DNA of 64,000 nucleotides from Chamaecyparis obtusa (taxonomy: Eukaryota > Streptophyta > Pinopsida > Cupressales > Cupressaceae), in NCBI GenBank assembly GCA_027943335.1, contig BSBK01001877.1:62001-126000 (forward strand), in the 5' to 3' direction. Shown one piece after another: positions 39,221 through 51,557 of this stretch; position 1 is the stretch's first letter, and every line of letters begins with the position of its first letter. Position numbers and translations under genes: made by a program. Below the pieces are notes generated by a model. That model did not search any database. It was given only the letters and a program-made list of their open reading frames with translations, and was not told where the DNA came from.

Positions 39221-40085
39221 TGCCTTGTCGAATCTTCCTGGAAACAATTTAGAAGACTTGTTCAATGCCGTGGCGTGGAAGGAATATGAGTTTTTGGTCT
39301 TCTACATTCACTTTCTGTGGTGCGCACTGCACAGTGCCATTCATCTTCTGAAAACCTGAAAGCCCCATGAAACAGCAGTGCCGCGTGAAAACCTTCTAAA
39401 AAGATGAAAGCCGCGTGAAACTGCAGTGCCTTTTTATCTTTTCAAACCATGAAGGCCCCGTGAAATTGCAGTGCTGTCAGAGATCTTTTTCATTGACTAA
39501 ATAAATTAGAATTATTTAATTTAAATTCAATTTAATAATAATTGGAAGGGGTCCGGTAGCTTACTATGTTCTAGTAAACTTTCATTCTTTGTTAAATCAA
39601 ATAAATGATAATTAAAAGTTCATTAATAAATTTTACATGTATCAATAGTCTTGTATTTGTCCTTTCAATAATTAGAATTAGTAGACTTTAAATTGCCTAT
39701 CTATAGTACAATATACATACAAAAACATTGGGACATTTGTGCATAATTATTGGTGATTTTTAAGGCAGTTGTCATACACAGTTATTGAGGCATCTTTAAG
39801 TAAGTATTGGACATACCAGACTTTGAAATCTACCATTTAAAATCTGTGGATAGATGAAATTAGCTAAAATGACTACTACTACACTTAACCTATATTAAAT
39901 ATGAGATAATATTAAATTAAAATTAAGATAGATATGATAATAGCATTGAGGACTCGATCATATATAAAGATATTTTTTTTATTATCTTGTATTAATATGC
40001 ACATATAGATTAGAGTATTATATTATTATTAATATTAATATTAAATTAATATTATCAAGTTCACTATTATACAATTAAGCTATTA
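39221..40085. repeat. Receptor upstream region, duplication copy 1
   Basis: Starts near CAATCTTCCTGGAAA..GAAGACTTGTTCAATGCCGTG and continues through GATCTTTTTCATTGA and the ACTACTACTACACTT segment. The same order of blocks recurs about 930 bp further on. Confidence 0.75.
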
Positions 40086-40147
40086 TTATATAGCGCTCTG
40101 CTGATCTTGAACTGAAATTGCGTAGCAGCTACACAGATTAAGATTTA

Positions 40148-41240
40148 CCTCAGTGTCATGTCCAATCTTCCTGGAAAATATTTGGAAGACTTGTTCAATG
40201 CCGTGTCCTGGAAGGACTGGAAGGATGAGGAGTGTTTGGTTTTTGCATAACAATCATACTCCGAATCAAATTGTATTGCACAGAAAATGGAAGATAATCC
40301 GAGAAAAATGGGTCCTGATACGGACACTTCTTCTTCATTTCTCTCCCTCGTACAACACGTTCCTTGACAAAAAGCACAGCCAACAACATCAGCCGAGAAA
40401 GATCTTTTTCATTGATTAAATGAATTAGGATTATTTAATTTAAATTTAATTTAATAATAATGGGAAGGGGTGTAGTAGCTTATTATCTTTTAGTAACCAT
40501 TAACTCTTTGCTAAATTCAACTAATGATAATTAAAAATTCATTAATAAATTTCATATGTATCAATAGGAGTTCATTTGTCTTTTCAATAATTAGAATTTG
40601 TGGACTTTCATTAGCCTTACCATAGTACAATAATACATACAAAAAATTGGGATTTTTTGTACATAATTATTGGTGATTTTTGAGATGGTTGTAGTGCATA
40701 GCTATTTGGGCATCTTTAAGTAAGTATTGAAAGACATGTTGAAATGATCATACTTTAACCTTTTTATCCCACAACTTGTCTTTACTACCCCAAAATAATA
40801 ACAATAGCTATAAAGAATTAAGTGGCATATGGAGACAACAAGAAAAAAAAACTTAGTCACATATATAGACAACAACAACAACAAAAAATTGTCAAAATCT
40901 GATGTACGGTTTAGAAATGGTGGGTAGATAAAGTTAGCTAGAACAACTACTACTACACTTTGCCTATATTAAATACTTGAGATATATCAAAGGGTTGGAG
41001 TTTTTTAATTTTAATAATGTATATATTAAGGTGGGAGGATGGAAAAATTAAATGCATCAATATATATAGGTGTATTTTATTTAGATTAAATTAAATTTAA
41101 GATAGATATGCTAGCACCAATGAGAATTGGATTATATAAGAGGATACTCTTTTTTAAATCTTGAATTAATATGCACACATGAATTAGGGTATTATATTAA
41201 TATTACTATTAATATTAAATTAATAATATTCAGTTTAGTA
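40148..41240. repeat. Receptor upstream region, duplication copy 2
   Basis: Tandem copy of 39221-40085, diverged and with extra sequence (for example around 40740-40900 and 40985-41090). No receptor coding sequence follows or precedes this copy. It may be the remnant of a duplicated gene or a promoter-only duplication. Confidence 0.7.
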
Positions 41241-41335
41241 TTATATAAGGTTAAATAATTATAGCAATATAGTATTAAATAGAAGTAAATATGTAGATAT
41301 TAGCAATCATATATTTTTGTAATTACAATTGATTT

Positions 41336-41343
41336 CTACCAAT
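41336..41343 (+). repeat. hAT target-site duplication, left (CTACCAAT)
   Basis: CTACCAAT precedes the left terminal inverted repeat and recurs exactly at 45353-45360. Eight bases is the hAT hallmark. Confidence 0.92.
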
Positions 41344-41525
41344 CATAGATCCAGGACTTGCCGAGTCCATGCCTGACTCGGCGAGTCCGAGCCAGAGTCA
41401 GGCCAACCGAGTCTAGCTGACTCTGGACTCGGACTCGGCCGAGTCAGACATGGACTCGCCGAGTCCTGCCGAGTCCATGGACTCGGTTGACTCACCGAGT
41501 CCCGATGCCAGGACTCGGCCGGCGT
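41344..41525 (+). repeat. hAT left subterminal repeat array (GCCGAGTCC / GACTCGG)
   Basis: More than a dozen GAGTC / GACTC cores in both orientations within 180 bp, far more GC-rich than the surroundings. Such subterminal arrays are usual transposase-binding regions in hAT elements. Confidence 0.85.
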
Positions 41526-42021
41526 CAACAGCATTTTATAAAGTTTTTTTTTATTATTTCACTTGCTTTTTGATGTTTGTTTTGGCTTATATGATATGTC
41601 TTTGACCTAAAAAGGTCATTCTATCACTTGCATAAGGAAAGAAGAGAGAAAAAAGGCTTGAGAGAAGAGGATTGGGGTTTTAGGAAGAAAATCGGTTGGC
41701 TGCCATTGAAGGATTGCTGATTGTTTGTTGAACTTTGTAAGTTTGTAGCTTGCATGTGAGCATTGAGAGGAGTTGAAAGACACATTTGGAGGCTTGTACA
41801 AAGCATTTCCATTTTTAGAGCAAATTCCAAGAGGTATGTTACTTTCTTTTTGTTGTTTTGTATTTTTTTTTGCATTCATGAATCTTTTTTTGTTTCCATT
41901 TTGTTTAGTATTGGTAAATCATAATTGTAAAATTGATTTTTAGTTTCTATAATATATATTGTAGTCTTGTAGATGCTTATTTTGTTTTATTTATGATATA
42001 TTGCAGCTGCCAGTAGTCATC

Positions 42022-44983
42022 ATGTCTCAAATTGGGGGTAGTGGAAGTGGAAGTAGACCTAAAACAAACCCGGATGCAGACCCTCGTGCTGTAGCAAGGG
42101 ATGAGGCTTGGTTACATGCCATCCCTGGCCACAAAAAAGGAGTTGTTACATGTTGGCATTGCAGCATAACATATAATGGGGGAGGCATTAATAGGCTAAA
42201 ATATCATCTTGCACATATACCAAAGTGGGATGCTAAAGCATGTTTATTGGTTCTCGAAGATGTCAAATGCAGGATGATAGCTATTTTAGAGGCCGCTGAA
42301 GAGAAGAAAGAATTAAAGAAGAAACAAGAGGAAGAAATGGCAGCCTTAGATACACAGGGGTCTTCAAGGACACATGCTAGGACTCCTATTGGCACTAGTA
42401 CTACTAGTACTACTTCTGTGTCTGGTAGTGTGAGCATTGGGGGTCAGATTCGTAAGAAACCATCCAAACTTGATTCCATCTTTGCTCCATGCACAACTCT
42501 TGGTGCACAACCATCGCTTGATGGCATGAATTGGAATAAAGAGATGCATGACAAAGCAAAACTAGCACTTGGAGATTTTTTCTTCTACAACAACCTTCCA
42601 TTCAATGCAGCAAGGTACTTATTAATATATATTTTTAATTTTTAATTTCTATGTCTTACTTCTCTTGCTTTAGGTCTTCTTTTTAATTTATTTATTTAAT
42701 TGCTTTTAGGTCTCCATATTGGCAAATTGCCATAGATGCTGTTACTATTTGTGGTGCGGGGTTCAAAGCCCCTAATGATGAGGAGCTAAGAGGTCCTATT
42801 TTGGCCCAACGAGTTGCTGATGTACAAATTGAAATTGAGGAGCAACGTAAGGTATGGAAGGCAAAGGGTTGCACCATCATGACGGATGGTTGGACTGATA
42901 GAAGAAATAGGACACTTCTGAATTTCCTTGTCTCCTCATCAGGTATGTTAAGTTTTTAAGCTATAAGACTTAAGTAATGAAATTATGAATTAGAATCTAG
43001 ATTGAATTTGATCATTGATCATATTAGTAATTAGTAAGTACTACTACTAAATTGCTTTTTTTTTCTTAGGTGGTACAATATTTTTGAAATCCATTGATGC
43101 CTCGGGGAAGACCAAAAATGTTGAATATCTTTGTGAGGTGATGAAGGGAGTCTTGAAGGAGGTGGGTGAGGAGAACATGGTGCAAATATGCACAGACAAT
43201 GCAGCAAATTATGTTGTAGCAGGTAAAATTTTAAATTATTTTATTTTTTAATTTCTCTGTCTTACTTCTCTTGCTTTAAGTTTTCTTTTTAATTTGTTTA
43301 TTTTTTTTGTAGGTAAACTTTTAATGGAGAGGCATTGCCACATATTTTGGACCCCTTGTGCCGCTCATTGCATTGACCTCATGTTAGAGGACCTTGGCAA
43401 ACTTCCTTGGATAAAAAAATGTGTAGACATAGGAAGAAATATTTGCAAGTACATATATCATCATACTTGGGTCCTCAACCTTATGAGGCAACACACAAAG
43501 CAAAAGGAGTTGTCTCATCCAAGGGTCACTAGATTTGCAACAAATTTTCTCATGTTGCAATCCATGCTCAAGTCAAAGGCCGGTGTGAAAGGCATGTTTG
43601 TATGTGAGTGGACAACATCATCATATGCAAAGACCACTGCAGGGGCTGCCATTGTTGACATGGTTTTTGATGAGAGAAGCTTTTGGAAACCAGCCAAAGA
43701 GATTGTTGACGTAATTTTCCTTTTTGTCCTCATTTCCAATTCCATTTCATATCATTATTTTTTGTTAAACACTTGTTTATAACTTTATGTTCACTATTCA
43801 AATTCACTTATTGCAGCTTGTACGACCTCTTGTTGTTCTCCTACGGGTTGCTGATGGAGAGAAGCCCTCAATGGGATACATTTATGAGGGCATGGATAAA
43901 GTGAAAGAGGCCATTCGATCCTTTTATGTAGAAAATTAGGATATATAGGTCCCCTATGGGATATTATTGATAGGCGATGGCACAATCTACTTCATAGGCC
44001 TATACATGCAGTTGCCTACTTCCTTAATCTAGCATACCATTTCAGCCCAAGTTTAAAGGCTGATGAGGAGGTGTGGAATAGCCTCTATGATGTTATAGAG
44101 AGGATGACACTTGATGATGTAGTTACCACAAGTATAGTCCGTGAGATAGATATGTACACAAAAGTAGAAGGGGACTTATTTGCACGAGAGATATGCAAAA
44201 AAAATTGAACTATATTGATGCCTGGTAAGAATCTATGATTCCAAATTCTAATTTCTAATTTCTAATTCTATTACGGTTTACACTTTACCACTTTAGAATC
44301 TAGATTGATAAAGTTAAAGTTATAGAACTGATTTGAAATTTTCTTGTTTCAGATGCATGGTGGGTGATGTTTGGTGGTAAGGTGCCAAATCTACAGAGGA
44401 TTGCCATTCGTATCTTGAGCCAACCATCTAGTGCTTCAGGATGCAAATGCAATTGGAGTATGTTTGAGCATATACACTCCAAGAAGCGCAACAAGTTGGC
44501 CGTGAAAAAGATGAATGATCTTGTGTTTGTTCACTACAACCTTCACCTTAGTCACAAATGTATCTTGGGCACTGACACATCTCCAATTGTATTAGACAAC
44601 ATTGATCCACAAGAAGAGTGGAACACTGAGATGAATGATCCTGTCTTCAGTGATAGAGACTTGGAGTGGGTTGATCAAGTTGATCGAGAGGCAGAGGTAG
44701 TAGCGATGGCACAGGAGGAGGCTAGAGCATGAGGAGATCCAGTGCAAGACCCTGAGGCTGAGAGTAGTAGATCCGAGTCTAATGATGAGGATTATGAGGA
44801 GGTTGATGATGAGGAGGATGATGATGAGGACATTGAGGAGGAGGCAGCCAATGAGCGTGTCACTGAGGATCCTATTCCTATTTTGGTTCAGCCTTAGACA
44901 TAGGGAGAGAGGATGGCTCTAGAGTCTTCCATGTTTCATTTTAGGCGTACTCGTAGGAGGACATAGGCTACTATGATGCTATG
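42022..44983 (+). pseudogene. hAT transposase gene, six exons, disrupted
   Basis: Cut-and-paste transposase. A likely 5' untranslated intron is 41834-42006. Exons: 42022-42614, 42710-42942, 43070-43222, 43313-43710, 43817-44224, 44353-44983, all with GT-AG junctions that keep frame. Order: BED zinc finger (CWHCSITYNGGG..HLAH), Lys/Glu-rich helix, DUF659 region with IMTDGWTDRR, QICTDNAANYV, FWTPCAAHCIDLMLED. The hAT dimerisation region near the end has WWVMFGGKVP, CNWSMFEHIHSKKRNKL and VHYNLHL. Defects: TAG then a frameshift in exon 5 near 43939-43950, TGA near 44206, TGA at 44730, and TAGs in the acidic tail near 44895. Several fit CGA or CAG codons changed to stops. Confidence 0.88.
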
Positions 44984-45239
44984 AGCCTTTATTTTGAATC
45001 TTTGATATATGTTTTGAACTTTTGATTCCATGGATTTCATAATCCATGAATATTGTAGACATTTTGATTTATCATTTGACAGTGACTATATTTCAGATTT
45101 CTATATGTGATCTATGCAAAGTTGTGTATGTGTGCAAAGGAGTTTCTATTTATCTCAATTATTGTGTATTAGATGTTAATTGACTAAATGTTGCAGGAAA
45201 AAAACTTAATATCCTTAAAAATCTTTGCATCTCATGGGT

Positions 45240-45352
45240 TTTTTTATTTGCCAAGTCCGTGCCAAGTCTATGCCAAGTCCGAGCGCCGAGTCTGAGTCTG
45301 AGTCCATTTTGAGTTGGCCGAGTCTGAGGCGAGTCCAAGTCTTGGAACTATG
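45240..45352 (+). repeat. hAT right subterminal repeat array and terminal repeat
   Basis: CCAAGTCC, CCGAGTCTGAGTCTGAGTCC and GGCCGAGTCTGAGGCGAGTCC repeat in 100 bp, mirroring the left array. It ends with the inverted repeat at 45336-45352 and CTACCAAT at 45353-45360. Confidence 0.85.
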
Positions 45353-45360
45353 CTACCAAT

Positions 45361-47389
45361 ATTGATAATATTTTTAGGTTAGATTGTGTTACATTTTTTA
45401 ATCAAGGTTTCACACCATGATCTATCATGAGGGTAACAAGTGCCACGTAGTGGCTAAGTACTTGCCTTTATTTAATTTTAGTTTCTAAGTTAGATAATTA
45501 GTTGTAGTTTTAATTGTATTGTATATAAAATTAATTTTTTATATTTATCCAATAGTTCAATTATAATTAAATTTATAGTTCAATTAGAAATAAAATTATG
45601 GTAAAGTTAGAAATATGTTTAAAATTATATTTTTCAATATTTTCATTTAGCATTAATTTATTTAAGTTAAAGTTGTTGTGTGAGATAAAAAAAATAAAAT
45701 TCTACCAAGTTTAAAGTATTATTTTATTTTGAATTTGCAAAAAATGCAAATACTATTATTATTCCTATTTTAAAAAAATTATAATTATGAATATTATTAC
45801 ATATTTTTTTTATATAAAAATAAGAAACTATCATCAAACTCGATGAACTAGATGAGCTAAAATAAATTGATATTTTCTGTAGAAATAAGTGGCGAAAATA
45901 ACGCATTATGGGTACAAATCTGAAAATATCGTGTGTAAGACCCAAACTCATTTAAACCATGATAAAGTTAAAAATAAAATTTATTATAAAATAGAAAATC
46001 TAAAAAATTCTAATTGGTCTAAAAAGTTTTATTTAATCACTAGTTAACACTAAAAACTCAAAAACTGATGCAATAGTACTTGCTTAGCGGCAAGTACTAA
46101 TAATAGAACTTGAAGAAGATAAAAATACTTGTTGTAGACTAAGAAAAATCTTAAAATAAAGAAAGAGGTGGGAAACTACATGAAGAACATGACAACAAGA
46201 TGGAAATAGACAAAAGGACAATCCAAGAGATAACAAAGATTAAAAAGGTATTAACTAAAAAATATTGAAAATAATAAAATTAATTAAAAATGTTTATAGT
46301 ATCTAAAATTAGATAAGATGATGATAAAAAATAGAATGGAAAAATAAGAACTATAAAAAAGGGAGGAAAAAATATTAATAAAAAATGGTTGAATAAATTA
46401 TCTTTAGAAAAGTAAAATATTTAATAAAAATAGAAGGAAAGTATCATCTACTGAATAAAATAAAGAAAAAGGCTAAACTAAGTTAAAAATGAGAAAAAGG
46501 GAAAGGATATAAAAATATTAATATAAGCTATTAAAATATCTAAAAATATTTAAGAAAGAAAAAAATATAAATAGTTTAATAGTAAATATTAGAATGATTA
46601 TAATTTAAATAAATAATTAGAGGAATGAATAAATTAAAATAAAGAAGCTAAACTATCTAAATTTAGAAAAGAAATAATTAGCATAGAACAAATATAAAAG
46701 AATAAGTAATTAAGAATAAAAGGAAAGAAAACAAATAAAAAATATAGATATTATAAAAGATAGAGAAACGGGGGAGAATGAGAAAGGGAGAGATAGAAAG
46801 GTAAAGATATAGAGATGAAGTGATATAAATAAAGGTACAGAGAGGGAAATATATAAAGAAAGTGAAAGTTATAGAGATAATAATAAAACAAAAGAGGGGG
46901 ACATGCAATAATAATAATAAATAATAAGCTTCTTAAATTAATATAAAATTACATTAAAAAAGTAAAACTATTCTTTTAAACTATTAGAATTGAAATATTA
47001 ATGAAATCTGAGTCTAAAAAATATAATTTTACAAAAATTATTAACAGTAGTTCAAAGTGAAAGATAAACTCAATATAGAAAACATGTTTTAAAAAAATGA
47101 ATGTAAATATGTACTTAATTCTTAAATAAATTAAATAGATTATTTTAAGCTATTTATGTTAGTTGTAATTTCACATTTAAAGTGATGTAATTATTATTGT
47201 AAGCCTATTTATCCCTTTTAGAATGGGGCTTGAATAGAACTCCAATTATATAATTTTAAAAAAAGTAACAAAAATTGTAACATAATTTCAAATTTGTGAA
47301 CATTTTAAATTTAATATTTTTTTTGTCAAGTAAATATTAAAAGATAATTGTATAAATCCTAAATTAATAGAAAGAGGCCTTATGGAAGA
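45361..47389. other. Very AT-rich intergenic region, no gene seen
   Basis: About 2 kb of A-rich sequence with many AAATA/TTAAAA runs and no credible frame, RNA gene or repeat boundary. Confidence 0.6.
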
Positions 47390-47800
47390 TCCTAAAAATA
47401 GAATCATACTACCAAAGGTGGAAGGGGATACCATTTATTGGTGCCTCTTAAAAATGAGAGTCTATAAGGTGAAGCTAGGTTATAGGGTGAAAGACACTAC
47501 ATTGGGGAAAAACCATTAGCATATTCAATTATTTTGGGGAAAATAATGCTTTTCAAAAGTAGGAATTTATCCTGTTTGGTGGCTCAATAAAAGATCTTTA
47601 ATACTAATAAACTAAGAAAAATTAAAACCCATGGACCGGGATGGTGTGCGTTATAGAGAGTTTGAATATGATGTTAGTCATCAACTTGAGATGCATATAT
47701 GCTAAGTACTATTGGAATGTTTTTATCAATAACCTTAATTGGAAATGTGGGACCCATTAGTTTAGGGGTAAGTACATGAAGATGGTGTGCAAAAAGGGGG
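47390..47800 (+). pseudogene. LINE relic, zinc-binding region
   Basis: A degenerate frame reads KVEGDTIYWCLLKMRVYKVKLGYRV, then LFWGK.CFSKVGIYPVWWLNKRSL, then GPGWC in another frame. This is the order seen in the reverse-transcriptase zinc-binding region of LINE copies A, B and D. It may belong to the same dead element as 49675-50280. Confidence 0.55.
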
Positions 47801-48817
47801 GTATAAATGGTCACTTTGTTTCTAAAATTAAGTAAACCTAAACTTTGAACAGAAATTTGAGGGTCGTGCATTCAAAATTAGGAGTTGTGCAAAGAAAAAG
47901 AATTGTAGTACTCTAAATCTAGTTTCTAAACTACTAAAGTTTTTTAAAAATGGATAAGATTAAGAGTGTCAAATCTCTCGTGCACAAAAAATTGTTCCTT
48001 ATCTTTTTAGAAAAGCATAACATAGTTGTTTTTGTGCGCTTCACAAAAGATATAGTTAGATTTAGTATTTTTCAAAAAAATTAGTAGAATGATAGGTAAG
48101 AGTGAGATCTATAAATTGTGTATTTTTTTGTAATTTTCCATTAAGGTTTTTTTTAATGATTTTTGAAGTGATCTCATCTCGAAAATCTGGCACCTACTAA
48201 TGAATTGGGCATAACTTGCATCAAAATAATAAAAAATACAATTTTTAAAAAAAATTATAGAATCAAGTGTAGAACATTAATATGTAGTTTGTTTTGAATT
48301 TGGTCAAACAGATCAAAAGATATTAAGAAAATGGTAGACATATGTCTCTAAGGACTATCAAGACACTGGTAAAGAAAATTAAAGTTTACTCTACTAATTT
48401 TGTCCAAAAATAGAAAATTTAATATGGTTAGAAAGCTGAGAAGATGTGTGAGATTATGGTGGTAATTGTAGAGATACCCGCTTGATCATTTGTCACCTGA
48501 TGATGAGGAAGTTGAGAAATCATCTTGGAAGATGAAAATTTGTGTAAAGGGACAAAAATGGAGGCAAAATGGGCATATGCAACCCATAGGATCATTTTTT
48601 AAAACCCTCTTACCAAGCCATAACAAGTATGAGTTCATATATGCTAAATAACCCACATGGGTTTTGCAAAACCAAAAGCACCATTCCAAGTTCTACATGA
48701 TAACATGTGCAAGTTATGTAGAGCTAAAAGCATCATTTTTACTTGAAACTCGCACAGGTTATGAAGAAATAAAAACATATGCTTATAAAATTATCATGCA
48801 CTACATGTATGTATATA

Positions 48818-48920
<103 letters not shown>

Positions 48921-48965
48921 ATTCATATCTATAGATATATATACATATATTTATATAGATATACA

Positions 48966-48968
<3 letters not shown>

Positions 48969-49002
<34 letters not shown>
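48969..49002 (+). repeat. (CT)n microsatellite
   Basis: About 34 bp of CT, ending at the start of a quasi-palindrome (49004). Confidence 0.95.
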
Positions 49003-49004
<2 letters not shown>

Positions 49005-49674
49005 GTTCTACATAACCCATGTGTGGTTTATGTAGAACTAAAAGCTTGCATAAGTTTTAGTTCTATAGAACCCACACACGTTATGAGGAAATATGAACAT
49101 TAACCTTTTTAGCTGAATATAATGCGTACGTGTTCCATTGAGCTAAATATTTTATTCCCAATAGCCAAAAAAATAGTATTGCAACTTGTTCCAAGGGCCC
49201 AATACTATTTTTCATGTCTTTATGTGATAGTATCAGGCACGTTTCATATTTTTTTGTCACATTTGATTTCAAATGATTGATTTCTCTTATTTTCTAGATT
49301 GTTCTTGAAGTCATTTTAGTGTTATTACTTTAAATTGTAACAAAATGATGATAATTTGTTATTTTTTTGGTAAGGTTTGAAAAAACTTAAAGTTCTTCAT
49401 AACTTGTATGTGTTATGAAGAACTTTTTAAAGTTCTTCATAACTCATGGTGGTTTTTAAGAACTTTTTTTAGCTCTTTATAACTCGCACGGGTTATGAAG
49501 AACTATAAGTTTTTTTAATTAATTTTTTAGGATCAGCATGGCTCAGTTTTTTCAAGCCTAAATGTTTTAAATTTAAAATAATCCACACAGGTTTTGAATT
49601 TTTTTTTTTTTTTCCATGTGGCCACTTTTTTAACCAGCAACTTGGTGCACCTACCCTAAGAACAACCAAGACTA

Positions 49675-50280
49675 GTGAGTAATCTAATCAATCTTGAGGA
49701 TGAAAAATGCCTTTGGAAACTATTACCATTAAGTGTAATGTGGAAGGTTTGGAAGGAAAAGAAAAGGAAGAATATTCAAGGGGTGAAAATAAAGAGGGAG
49801 ATGGTGGTTGTGAAAATTGAGACACTATTGATTGAACTAGTTAATGTTGATTCTTGAAACCAACATCTTGGGAAAGACATTTTCATCACCTGGGATGATA
49901 ATATGACTAAGGCTTTCCCTAGCATTTTTATACCACACATTAATGGGTGTAGGAAGGTTGATCTTCCCTCTAATCCTAGAGAAGGGATGAAATGAAACTT
50001 AGAACTAGAATAAAGATGCCTTAAGATTAATTTTGATGGGGCCTCAAGAGGGAATTCAGACTCAAGTGGCACAAGAAGCTTGACAAAATATCATCGTTAG
50101 AGAATTCTATATGAGAAATCTAAATTCCTAAGATAGCCTACTCACAATGTGGATGAATTTTTAGTTTCTCTTTTAGGGCTGAAATACGAGGGCTTTCCCT
50201 CAATCATAAGCATATGCAAAAAAATGATATCCTCCTTTCCATCTTTACATTGGTAATTCTTACCACACTTTCCATTTTTA
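49675..50280 (+). pseudogene. LINE relic, linker and RNase H start
   Basis: KCLWKLLPLSVMWKVWKEK matches the WKERN linker between zinc region and RNase H in plant LINEs. After a stop at 49855 and a frame change, CLKINFDGASRGNS (near 50020-50065) is the RNase H opening. The rest is degraded, with stops. Same orientation and order as the relic at 47390. Confidence 0.68.
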
Positions 50281-50434
50281 GATTTAGCTACTTAAGGAAA
50301 TAAGGCCTAGAGTACTTCCCTTTTCCATCTAGTAGTAACATCATCTCAACTCCACATATGGGTAATGATTATCAATCTCTACCTAGATTTCTAGGTCAGA
50401 AATTCATCCCTTCTAAGTCTATGTTGTTTCTTAT

Positions 50435-50915
50435 TGTTGGTGTAATTAAGTATTTACTAATTACACTTCACTTAAGTTTACTTAGGATAATGTGTTTTCA
50501 TATTAGTTGTCATTGAGACACCTAGGAGTTTACATTTCATTTTAGCACATGGTTAGGAGAAATTCCACTTTGGATGGTGATAGTTGTCATCTCATACCTC
50601 TTTGTGTGTGAGATCCACCTTCAGTGCTCTTATCACATTATGATCATCTCATTGTTGCACATACTTTAATGTACAATGGAGGATGATGCACCTTTGGTGG
50701 ACATGTGATTCCACCTAGTGTGGTTGATAGCTTATCATCTCCTTATTGTGTAGTCTTATCGTATTACCTATATATTTAGGTGCTCCTACTTTGTATTCAT
50801 GCAATATCATTTGATCATTATTGAGATATTCATTTGATCATCTTATCTCTCTTGTGCTATCCCTTGAGCTTCTAGATCTTGGTATTTTATTCTTTGCCTT
50901 AGGCAAATTCTTACA
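50435..50915 (+). repeat. Copia-type LTR (single, right partner not found)
   Basis: 481 bp from TGTTGGTGTAATTAAG to CTTACA, followed directly by a copia primer site. No matching second LTR was found in the window, so the element is probably truncated or rearranged. Confidence 0.65.
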
Positions 50916-50928
50916 TGGTATTAGAGCC
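50916..50928 (+). other. Copia primer-binding site
   Basis: TGGTATTAGAGCC, one base from the common TGGTATCAGAGCC, immediately after the LTR. About 600 bp of leader-like sequence without a frame follows. Confidence 0.75.
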
Positions 50929-51557
50929 ATAGAAGATTTCATTGCATAGTCATTGGAGAGCTCTTTACTTCATCTTTTGGAAGGCCATGATTCAGATCTA
51001 GAGGAGCAACAACTTATGCGAGTGTCTAGAGAAAGATCTAACCTCACCATTATGTTCAAGTGGCCATTTTCATAAATTTTGACTATAAATTTGCCTACCT
51101 TGGGAAAAAGTCAAATTTGAGGCAATTTTTTTTTGCAAATCAGACTTGGGCATTCTAATCTATAGTACGGTATGGATTTTCAAATTTTTAAAAAAATTTT
51201 GGATTAATTTTTTGATCTGGTTTTAATTGCATTATTTTTGGCAAAATTTTGGGGTTGTTTTCGGGGTCCCCACCCCTTTTATTTGTCAGACCACTATTGC
51301 AATCTGCAAGTGATAGAGCACGAGGACCAAGCTGTCAGATCTTGGCCATCATAATAGACCAGTCGATCAACAGATATTTTGTACAACCGTACAGATCAAC
51401 ATGAAGTGAAAGAAAACACATCGATTAGTCAGAAGTCCAAGTCACAAGCCCAGCGAGCTTCTTCACTTTGTTGGTAGTGGAGTATTGTTTTTAAATGAAA
51501 AAGTAAACTCCTCCACACCCCATGTGGGACTAAACACCATGCCCACTTCAAACTTTG

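Larger units (their letters stand above)
41344..45352 (+). mobile_element. hAT DNA transposon, 4.0 kb, autonomous type but broken
   Basis: Terminal inverted repeats CATAGATCCAGGACTTG (41344-41360) and the complement of CATAGTTCCAAGACTTG (45336-45352) match at 15 of 17 bases. They are flanked by perfect 8-bp duplications. GAGTCGG-type subterminal repeats occur at both ends. Between them lies a six-exon BED-finger/DUF659/hAT-dimerisation transposase with a frameshift and stops. It moved by cut and paste, and the perfect duplication means the insertion is still in place. Confidence 0.93.

Noticed and set aside
46678..46908. Minus-strand hydrophobic frame in AT-rich DNA
   Set aside because: The composition (Phe, Ile, Leu, Tyr, Ser) is what random AT-rich sequence gives. 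No start context or family signal.
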